This document shows positions 57,582 through 64,000 of a DNA stretch of 64,000 nt, one piece after another (positions within the stretch are counted from its first letter, which is position 1; the number at the start of each line of letters is the position of its first letter). The position numbers and the translations under genes were made by a program. This stretch comes from Micromonospora sp. C95 (lineage in GTDB: Bacteria > Actinomycetota > Actinomycetes > Mycobacteriales > Micromonosporaceae). The notes below the pieces were generated by a model. The model did no database searches, was not told the origin of the DNA, and saw only the letters and a list, made by a program, of their open reading frames with translations. The DNA lies in assembly GCF_018070465.1 (NCBI RefSeq), contig NZ_JAGPXT010000001.1, positions 1 through 64,000 on the forward strand. The letters run 5' to 3'.

Positions 57582-60206
57582 TCAGGGCTGTCTGTCAGAC
57601 CCTGGGGCGCGGTGGCGACGCGACGGGTCACGCGACGGGTCGCCTGCCCCGGGCCGCGATCGGCCGGAACCCACGCTGTCGTCACCTCCGGCTGGGGCGG
57701 CGGGCTTGCGGCGGCGGGCGCGTTCCTCCCTTTCCCGCGTGGTGAGCCGTTGGACGAGGTCGTCGACGGCGCTGGTGTCCTGCTCGGGCACCGCTCGCGC
57801 GACTGTGTGCCGGATGGCGGTGGCCTCACCGACGATCGGGCGTGGCGGGCGGGTGCGCATGGTGAACGCGGGTGTCTGGCGGCCGGCGACGACGAGGCGG
57901 GCGACGGCGGTGTAGGCGTCGAGGTGTGACAGGTCGTGCTCGGCGAGTTCCGGCATGGTGTGCCGCGCCAGGACCCGGGCGTCCTCGGGGCTGACGGTGA
58001 AGTACACCTTGTTGCGGGCGTTCGCGCTGACCGCGGCGAGCAGGTCCCGGGGGAACTGGGCCAGGTCCTGGTGCGCCAGCACCATGGAGAGCCGGTATTT
58101 GCGGGCTTCGGCCAGCATCGTGTCCAGGCTGGAGGCGAGGGTGAGGAAGTTCTGGCACTCGTCGAGCACGATCTGGGCGTCGCGGCGCCGGTCGACGGGG
58201 ATGCTGGCGCGGGCGGTGGCGGCCTGCCACACCTTGGCCAGGATCAGCGAGCCGAGTAGCCGGCTGGTGTCCTCGCCGAGGGTGCCCTTGGGGATCCGGA
58301 CGAGCAGGACACCGCCGTCGAGGATGTCACCCATGTCGAAGCTGGAGCGCGGGTAGCGCATCGCCCGCTTGACGAAGTCCCGCAGCAGGAAGGCCCGCAG
58401 GCGGGCGAGGACAGGGCCGATGACCTGGGACCGCAGGGCTGGGCTCATCTCGTCGTACCAGCTCCAGAACCCGTCGAGGCCCTCGGGGTCGTGGAGGTTG
58501 ACGGTCATCTCCGACCGGAACTGCGCGGAGGTCAACAGGGGTGGGATGTGCTGCAGGGTCACGTTGGCGTGTTTGAGCAGGGTCAGGCAGGACACCCGCA
58601 TGACGTCGTCCATGCGTGGTCCCCAGGCCTTGACGAAGATGCTGCCGAAGATCGACACGAGGTTGTCGGTGATGAGGTCGTGGTCGCGGCCTTCGAGGGG
58701 GTTCAGCGTGGGTGGGTTGGGTTGGTCGGGGTCGAACAGCACGACCCGGTGCGCCACGGACGCGGGTAGCCGGTCGAGGATGTCGGTGACGAGGTCGCCG
58801 TGTGGGTCGATCACCACGGTGCCTCGTCCGGCGAGGATCCCGTCGATGGTCATGTTGGCGAGCAGGGTGGTTTTCCCGGAGCCGGTGGAGCCCACCATGT
58901 GCAGGTGGTAGCGGGCGTCGGGGACGGCCAGGGCGACGGGGTGTCCGCCGATCTCGGCGTCGCCGAGCACGGTGACGCCGCGGCCGCCGGTGGGCACCGC
59001 GACCGAGGCCGGCATCGACTTCGCGCGGGCGCGGTCGAGGCCGGGCACGGCCAGGTCCTGCGGCAGCGCGGCGAGCGCGGCCAGTTCGGGGGTGGCGGTG
59101 AGGAAGCCGGGGCCGAGCCGGCGGGCGGCCAGCACCGCGACGGGGTGGGGCATGCGGGTGCGGTGGGCGAGCCGGTTGCGGCCGGCGTGTACGGCGAAGC
59201 TGGACGCGATCGCGTCGGCGACCCCGCGCAGCCGCGCCCGCGGCGGGGATCCTCGACGGCTGGTGGTGGTTGCCACGCAGTAGCGGATGCCGGTTTCCCA
59301 CAGCACGTGGCTGGTCTTGTCGAGGATGGCCCGCACGTCCCGCTCGAGGGTGGGGTCGCGTCGCCGCGGGGCCGCCGAGGTGGTGCTGGTGCGGCCGGGC
59401 AGGAACGCCTCGACAAGCCACAACAGGGGGGCGGCCGGGTTGATCGTCGCGACGGCGGTTTTGCCGTCGCGTAGCCGGCCGGCGGCCCGGCGGGCCCGGG
59501 CGGCGCGGCGCGGGCGGGCCGGTCGGGCGAGGATCTGCACGCAGGCGTACTCGCCGTCGCGCAGCCCGGCGCCGGCGGCCATCAACGCGCGCAGCGGGTC
59601 GGCGTCGTGGTCGGTGCGCAGTGGCAGCCATTCGGCCGCCGTCGGGGTGAGGTGCCCGCCGGTGGCCGCGGCCGCGTCGGCGGGGATCGGGTCGGCGGCG
59701 TCGGTGGTGGTGCAGGCGGCGCCGGGCCAGGCGCCGCGCACGGCGGCCTCGACGGCGCCTTTCGGGACGCTGCCGGGGACCCACACCGAGATCAGCAGTT
59801 GCCGCCCGGACCAGGTGTACTGCCAGGCCACGTGCGGGGTCCCGTACAGCAGCCGCCGCCACCGTATCGGGGTCAGCGTGCCGGCGAGGTTGGCCAGGAA
59901 CGCCGCCGAGCTGTGCGGGTCCACCTCCGGCGGTGGGGCGATCGTGACCAGGCTGGCGCCGGTGGCGTGGCGGCGGTGCCGCCACGAGGCGAGCAGGTTG
60001 CGGCCGGCGATCCACGCCACCAGGCATGCGGCGGCGACGGCGGCCAGCCACGGCCGGTCGATGGCCCAGGCGCCGGCATGCCACACCCACCGCGCGGGCG
60101 GCGACAGCTCGGGTTCGGGCACGGTCAGCAGGTCGGCGCCCGCCCGGTGCAGGGCGGGCGCCGAGCCGGTCCGCGGGTGTGGTGGTGTCGGGGGTAGGGG
60201 TGTCAC
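57582..60206 (-). CDS. type IV coupling ATPase (TraD/VirD4-like)
   Basis: 874 residues from GTG 60206. One membrane helix near 50-70 (PWLAAVAAACLVAWIAG), a divergent 300-residue region, then a FtsK/HerA-type ATPase: Walker A MVGSTGSGKTTLLANM near 437-452, TVVIDPHGDLV near 470, Walker B IVLDECQNFLTLA near 679-691, and MVLAHQDLAQFPRDLL (sensor/Gln motif). It delivers DNA-protein substrates to the channel. GTGA overlap with virB4. C-terminal tail is Arg/Pro-rich and disordered. Confidence 0.92.
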   Translation of the reverse strand: MTPLPPTPPHPRTGSAPALHRAGADLLTVPEPELSPPARWVWHAGAWAIDRPWLAAVAAACLVAWIAGRNLLASWRHRRHATGASLVTIAPPPEVDPHSSAAFLANLAGTLTPIRWRRLLYGTPHVAWQYTWSGRQLLISVWVPGSVPKGAVEAAVRGAWPGAACTTTDAADPIPADAAAATGGHLTPTAAEWLPLRTDHDADPLRALMAAGAGLRDGEYACVQILARPARPRRAARARRAAGRLRDGKTAVATINPAAPLLWLVEAFLPGRTSTTSAAPRRRDPTLERDVRAILDKTSHVLWETGIRYCVATTTSRRGSPPRARLRGVADAIASSFAVHAGRNRLAHRTRMPHPVAVLAARRLGPGFLTATPELAALAALPQDLAVPGLDRARAKSMPASVAVPTGGRGVTVLGDAEIGGHPVALAVPDARYHLHMVGSTGSGKTTLLANMTIDGILAGRGTVVIDPHGDLVTDILDRLPASVAHRVVLFDPDQPNPPTLNPLEGRDHDLITDNLVSIFGSIFVKAWGPRMDDVMRVSCLTLLKHANVTLQHIPPLLTSAQFRSEMTVNLHDPEGLDGFWSWYDEMSPALRSQVIGPVLARLRAFLLRDFVKRAMRYPRSSFDMGDILDGGVLLVRIPKGTLGEDTSRLLGSLILAKVWQAATARASIPVDRRRDAQIVLDECQNFLTLASSLDTMLAEARKYRLSMVLAHQDLAQFPRDLLAAVSANARNKVYFTVSPEDARVLARHTMPELAEHDLSHLDAYTAVARLVVAGRQTPAFTMRTRPPRPIVGEATAIRHTVARAVPEQDTSAVDDLVQRLTTREREERARRRKPAAPAGGDDSVGSGRSRPGAGDPSRDPSRRHRAPGSDRQP

Positions 60207-62026
60207 AGGTCGTCCTCGTCTTCTCGGTCGTCGATGAGATCGGCGGGGTTGGTGGTGCACACGGCGTGTTCCTGCTCGGAGCTGATCGACTCGAATCCGG
60301 TACGGGCGACGCCGCAGATGAGCAGCCCCTGTCCGGGGCGGGCGGCGAGCAGGAGCCGCCGTTCCCCGCCGGTCAGGCCGAACGCGTCACCGACCGTGTC
60401 GATGGCCTGCGGGGCCTGCTTGAGCAGCACCTGCGTGGCGGCGTTGGACACCACGGCCTGGCCCAGTTCGGTGCCCAGCACGTCCGCCACGTCCTGCGTG
60501 ACGACGGTTAGGCCGGCGAACCGTTTACGGCCGGCCTTCGACATGCGGAACAAGAACCTCGCGCCCTCGCCGTCGCGCATGAGCAGCCACGCCTCGTCCA
60601 CGACGACGAGGCGGCGCACCGGCGGTGTCGCCGCCGTCCGGGACTGGCGGGGTAGGTCGACCTGACGCCAGATGTGGTCCAGGGCGAGCAGGGTGCCGAT
60701 GGTGCGGAGTTCGTCGGGCAGGTGTCGCAGGCTCCACACGACGAGGTGTCCGATCGGGGTGTGGGTGGTGGGGCCGTTGAACAGGTCGGCGAAGCTGCCG
60801 TGCACCCACGGGGCCAGTCGGGCGGCCAACTGCGCGGCGGCCGGCTCCGGGTCGGCTTCCAGGCAACCCACCAGGTCGCTCAATAGCGGTGCCGGCCGGG
60901 TGTGGGTGTGCGGGTCAGCCGTGATGCCAGCCTGCCGGTACACGGCCAGGATCGCCCGGTCCAGCGCGGCCCGCTCCGCCGGCGGCGGGTGCCCGACCAG
61001 CACGGAGACGACGGTGTGCAAGAACAGCCCGCGGCGGGTGAGCACATCCGGGCGGTGGTCCCCGACCGGCAGATCCAGCGGGTTGATCTTCACGCCGGGC
61101 ATGCCGAGCCGGACCACCGTGCCGCCGACCGCTTCGGCAAGCCGCGAGTATTCGTCTTCAGGGTCCACGATGGCGACCTGGACGCCCTGGTACAGGTTGC
61201 GCAGGACCTCCAACTTCACGAAGTAGCTCTTGCCGGCCCCCGACCGCGCGAGTACGACGCTGTTGTAGTTCTCCTGGCTCCACCGGTCCCACCAGACGAT
61301 CCCGTTGGAGGCGGGGTTGACGCCGTAGAGCACCCCGCCGCAGACCGGCGGATCACCCGGCAGCGGCGCCGGCAGATCCGGGCTGGCAAGGGGGAACGCG
61401 GCGGCGAGGGCCTGGGTGTCCATGGTGCGCGGCATCCGCAGCGAATCGGTGGCCAGGGGCAGGGTGGTGGTCCAGCCGGCCAGGTGCCGCCACGTCGCCG
61501 GCTGCACCTCCAGCAGCGTGGAGGCGGCGGCGGCTTTCACCTGCGCGCACGCTTCCAACAGCTCAGCCTCGGTGCGGGCGTGCACCGTCAGGTACAGGCC
61601 GACGCGGAACAGCTTCGCAGCACCCCGGGCCAACCTTTGGGCCAGGTCGGCGGCGTCCTCGGCGGCGGCCTCGACGTACGGGTCGGACAGCTTGCCCTTC
61701 TCGCTGCCGGCCCGGCGGGACGATTCGAGGCGGGCGCGCTGGGTGCGCAGCCGGGACGCGGCGACCGGGGCGGGCAGCGGGTCGATGTGCAGGGCGAGGT
61801 CGAGCCGGCCCGGCCAGGCCAGCAAAGGTTCCAGCCAGCCCGGCCCGACCTCGGCCGGATACCCGGTCACCACCAGCGTGGCCGCGTACCCGTCGCCAAC
61901 CCGCAGGAAGCGGGGAGTCACCTCCACCGACGCCGGCGCCACAACCCCCGCCACACCTCCGGTGGGGGGCAGCGCCGCAGTGCCCGTCCGGCCTCGGGCC
62001 GTCGGGCCGAGCGGTCTCCAGTTCAT
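60203..62026 (-). CDS. VirB4-type conjugation ATPase
   Basis: 607 residues. N-terminal SCRE/VirB4 part (FLRVGDGYAATLVVTGYPAEVGPGWLEPLL), then ATPase: Walker A VVLARSGAGKSYFVKLE near 258-274, AIVDPEDEYSRLAEAVGG, Walker B LVVVDEAWLLMRD near 473, and GLTVVTQDVADVLGTELGQAVVSNA. VirB4 energises assembly and transport in Gram-positive T4SS. It overlaps the PrgI-like gene (ATGA) and the coupling ATPase. Confidence 0.93.
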   Translation of the reverse strand: MNWRPLGPTARGRTGTAALPPTGGVAGVVAPASVEVTPRFLRVGDGYAATLVVTGYPAEVGPGWLEPLLAWPGRLDLALHIDPLPAPVAASRLRTQRARLESSRRAGSEKGKLSDPYVEAAAEDAADLAQRLARGAAKLFRVGLYLTVHARTEAELLEACAQVKAAAASTLLEVQPATWRHLAGWTTTLPLATDSLRMPRTMDTQALAAAFPLASPDLPAPLPGDPPVCGGVLYGVNPASNGIVWWDRWSQENYNSVVLARSGAGKSYFVKLEVLRNLYQGVQVAIVDPEDEYSRLAEAVGGTVVRLGMPGVKINPLDLPVGDHRPDVLTRRGLFLHTVVSVLVGHPPPAERAALDRAILAVYRQAGITADPHTHTRPAPLLSDLVGCLEADPEPAAAQLAARLAPWVHGSFADLFNGPTTHTPIGHLVVWSLRHLPDELRTIGTLLALDHIWRQVDLPRQSRTAATPPVRRLVVVDEAWLLMRDGEGARFLFRMSKAGRKRFAGLTVVTQDVADVLGTELGQAVVSNAATQVLLKQAPQAIDTVGDAFGLTGGERRLLLAARPGQGLLICGVARTGFESISSEQEHAVCTTNPADLIDDREDEDDL

Positions 62027-62982
62027 GATGATTCCCTTCGGGGTTTCTGCCTGCTCGCCGCAGGCGCGGTGATGACGGTGTCTGGGGCGGCGAGGCCGCC
62101 GGTGCGGGGCGGCCGGTATGGGTCGGCGCAGGCCGCGATCGCGGCGGTCGCGGCGTCGCCGTCCAGGGCTCGGGTGCTCACCCCGAGCCCGGACAGCGAC
62201 CGGACGGTGTCGTCGGCGCGGCGGCGGGCGGCGTGCCCGCCCCGCCCGCCGGCGGGGGCGCGGGTGACGATGAGGACCTGCCGGCGCAGCGGATCACGTC
62301 GGTGCGCGAGGTCGTCGAGGAATCGGGCGTGGTCGGCGCAGGCGGCCTCCAGCGCTGGGTGCGGCAGCCGGTGGGCGGTCGCCTCCAGGCCGGTGGCGTG
62401 GCTGGCCAGGTCGACCGGCTGCGCGGAGACCACCACCTGCGTCGGCGTGGACAGGCTGTTGAGCCAGCGGCCGAACGTGTCCACGAGGGCCTGCTGCTCG
62501 CCGGGGGTGCGCAGGGCGAGGTTGACGGTGGTGGCCGCGACGATCGCCGCCGACGCTCCCGGCAGGGCGATCTCACCGTCGTCGGCGATCGCGGTCGCCG
62601 GCAGCCGCAGCGGGGCGGGCAGCGGCATCCGCCCCGCCGTGGCGTCCACCCAGTCGGGGAGGCGGCTGGTCGTGTCGGTGGTCGACAACGCCTTCGGCGC
62701 CCGCTGGTGGCGGATCGAGGCGAGCAGCCACTGGTCCATCGGGAGCCCGTCGCGGCGCCCGACGGCCAGGCCGAACACCAGACCGCCGAGCACCACGCCG
62801 GCACCGATCAGCAGCGCGACGGGCAGCAGGGTGTGCAGCGACCGCCAGCCGCCATAGAAGACCACGGCGGCGACGGCGAGGATCGCCAGCTGCCGGAAGG
62901 TCAGGCCATACAAGACTTTGTCCGGTGCGTCCACGTCCGCGGGCATGCGGGCGCGGACCACCTCGTCGCGGGTGTCGGTCAT
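62023..62982 (-). CDS. PrgI/VirB3-like conjugation membrane protein
   Basis: 319 residues. Begins ARMPADVDAPDKVLYGLTFRQLAILAVAAVV, the PrgI-family start, with two membrane helices (about 30-75). The C-terminal 240 residues resemble the degenerate N-terminal part of VirB4 proteins (SLSTPTQVVVSAQPVDLASH, HARFLDDLAHRRDPLRRQVLIVTRAP), the usual long form in actinobacterial ICEs. Overlaps both neighbours by 4 bases. Confidence 0.85.
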   Translation of the reverse strand: MTDTRDEVVRARMPADVDAPDKVLYGLTFRQLAILAVAAVVFYGGWRSLHTLLPVALLIGAGVVLGGLVFGLAVGRRDGLPMDQWLLASIRHQRAPKALSTTDTTSRLPDWVDATAGRMPLPAPLRLPATAIADDGEIALPGASAAIVAATTVNLALRTPGEQQALVDTFGRWLNSLSTPTQVVVSAQPVDLASHATGLEATAHRLPHPALEAACADHARFLDDLAHRRDPLRRQVLIVTRAPAGGRGGHAARRRADDTVRSLSGLGVSTRALDGDAATAAIAACADPYRPPRTGGLAAPDTVITAPAASRQKPRRESS

Positions 62983-63917
62983 CGGGCCATCACCCGCGCT
63001 CGGCCGAGGCCGGGAACGGCCCTGGACAGTTGCTGGACGACCACGACGCGCACGACCGCGCCGAGGAAGCTGGTGTTGCGCCCGGACTGGGACACGTACC
63101 GGCCGACCAGGCCGGGGATCTTGACCGTGTACCAGAGCAGCACCATGACCACGAACAGGTTCAGCACCGGTCCCGGTTCGGCGGGCAGCCCCAGCGCGGG
63201 CAGCATGTGCCGCGGGTCGAGCAGCATCCACTGCCCGGCCTGCAGCATCAGCGCCTGCAGCACCGGCGTGGCGAGGCAGCCGGTATAGCCGCGCCACCAC
63301 AACCGGGCCAGGCCGTCGGTCTGCGGCAGCGCGTGGCAGGCCAGGGCGAGCGGCGCCGCAGCGGTGAGGACCAGCAGGGTGGTCAGCCGCACGATCAGGC
63401 TGAACGCGGTCATGGCGAGCAGCACCGTGATGAGCAGCGCGATGACCGCGAACAGCAGCGCCGGCAGCCCCGATCCTTCCGCGGCGGCGGCGTGGACGTG
63501 CGTGTTGATCGCGGTGAACGCCCCGTCGGGGCTGTGGCCGGGTTCGGACAACGCCTCGGTCAGACCGTTCGCCACGCCGATGGCCATGCCGCACAGCAGC
63601 TGGGAGAAGTGGGCGCTGACGAACCCCACGACCAGGCGTGGGGCAAGGTCCTTGACCGTGTAGCGGGACCGCTCGTCGCCGCCGGAAACCATGACCAGGA
63701 TCCCGGCGGTGACGAACGCGAGGACGAAGACCGTGTCCACGATCCAGGTGGCACGGCCCGTGAGGGCCCGCACCTGCGGCAGGCCCGTCACGTCAGGTGT
63801 GATCAACAGGAATCTCGCGATCGCGCCGAGGACCGCGTCGAAGCACGCGAGGATCGCCGCGGCGACCCACCGCATGACCGCCTCGAGGATGTCGGCGACC
63901 GGGAACAGCCAGCCCAT
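62979..63917 (-). CDS. VirB6/TrbL-like channel protein
   Basis: 312 residues with about six to seven hydrophobic segments: AAAILACFDAVLGAIARFLL, TVFVLAFVTAGILVMVSG, FVSAHFSQLLCGMAIGVA, LLFAVIALLITVLLAMTAFSLIVRLTTLLVLTAAAPLALACHAL, LNLFVVMVLLWYTVKI. The AAPLALACHALPQTDGLARLWWRGY stretch is typical of the TrbL/VirB6-like proteins of actinobacterial T4SS. Forms the inner channel with the PrgI-like and VirB4 proteins. Confidence 0.85.
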   Translation of the reverse strand: MGWLFPVADILEAVMRWVAAAILACFDAVLGAIARFLLITPDVTGLPQVRALTGRATWIVDTVFVLAFVTAGILVMVSGGDERSRYTVKDLAPRLVVGFVSAHFSQLLCGMAIGVANGLTEALSEPGHSPDGAFTAINTHVHAAAAEGSGLPALLFAVIALLITVLLAMTAFSLIVRLTTLLVLTAAAPLALACHALPQTDGLARLWWRGYTGCLATPVLQALMLQAGQWMLLDPRHMLPALGLPAEPGPVLNLFVVMVLLWYTVKIPGLVGRYVSQSGRNTSFLGAVVRVVVVQQLSRAVPGLGRARVMAR

Positions 63918-63920
63918 GCC

Positions 63921-64000
63921 TCAGCCCCCGACGATGCCTCTGACGATTTGCAGCAGCACCGGCGCGAGCACCGCCAGGCCGTAGCCCACCAGCGCGTTCT
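63921..64000 (-). CDS. C-terminus of a small membrane protein (VirB2-like), partial
   Basis: The last 25 residues before TGA read NALVGYGLAVLAPVLLQIVRGIVGG, a single hydrophobic helix. Position directly before VirB6 and the helix type suggest the pilin-like VirB2/TrbC slot. Start outside the window. Confidence 0.5.
   Translation of the reverse strand, partial: NALVGYGLAVLAPVLLQIVRGIVGG

Noticed and set aside
1..64000. CRISPR array, rRNA genes, polyketide or peptide synthetase modules
   Set aside because: Looked for on both strands; no regular repeat-spacer array, no rRNA and no such modules are present.

Overview
The window comes from a high-GC actinomycete. Codon third positions are almost all G or C, GTG and TTG starts are common, genes overlap by 1-8 bases, and the protein families (EgtA, Lsr2, DUF2637, DUF4262, DUF4314, BTAD/SARP regulators) are actinobacterial. 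A Micromonospora-like host fits, but this is inference from gene content. The 64 kb divide into three parts.

(1) 1-15.5 kb: scarred integration site and sulfur island. Two copies of a 34-bp core matching the 3' end of a tRNA-Arg (699-732 and 1762-1795) lie in direct orientation, the second abutting a broken 3' end of a tyrosine integrase gene. Next come four sulfur transcription units: a winged-helix regulator, cysteine dioxygenase-like protein and rhodanese (+); Rrf2 regulator, Sbp, CysT, CysW, CysA (-); egtA (+); SsuA, SsuB, SsuC, LLM monooxygenase, flavin reductase, nitroreductase (-). Two units are preceded by tiny ORFs ending in Cys that match the HVDLxRxxSALC-type actinobacterial leader peptides. 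Three promoters carry a CCTA-N9-TAGG-like site, a candidate operator for the Rrf2 protein. Together the genes import sulfate and sulfonates, cleave C-S bonds, make gamma-glutamylcysteine and handle surplus cysteine.

(2) 15.5-21.2 kb: a full integrase gene (15523) whose att-proximal end was destroyed by a nested insertion-sequence cluster. An IS256-family element comes first, then the end of a second inverted IS256 copy, then a decayed IS5-like element split by an IS1634-family element that left a 125-128-bp target duplication. A PD-(D/E)XK nuclease and an unknown partner follow (21.3-23 kb).

(3) 23.5-64 kb: an integrative conjugative element. It has a membrane LysM-BTAD regulator and a DUF2637 protein, an intact IS256 element with an 8-bp duplication, two beta-propeller paralogues, many small actinobacterial accessory proteins, a MoxR ATPase with a VWA protein, a transglycosylase/M23 cell-wall hydrolase, a second IS5-like element, a lower-GC insert with a GIY-YIG protein and a HEPN-motif protein (45.2-48.1 kb), a GGDEF protein, Lsr2, an FAD monooxygenase, a replication-relaxation protein, and the type IV secretion core (TraD-like coupling ATPase, VirB4, PrgI-like, VirB6/TrbL-like, and a partial small membrane protein at the window edge). 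Most minus-strand ICE units share a layout: a GACTTGAYC box, a GC-rich stem-loop about 20-48 nt before the start codon, then a Shine-Dalgarno. Three ICE genes carry +1 frameshifts.
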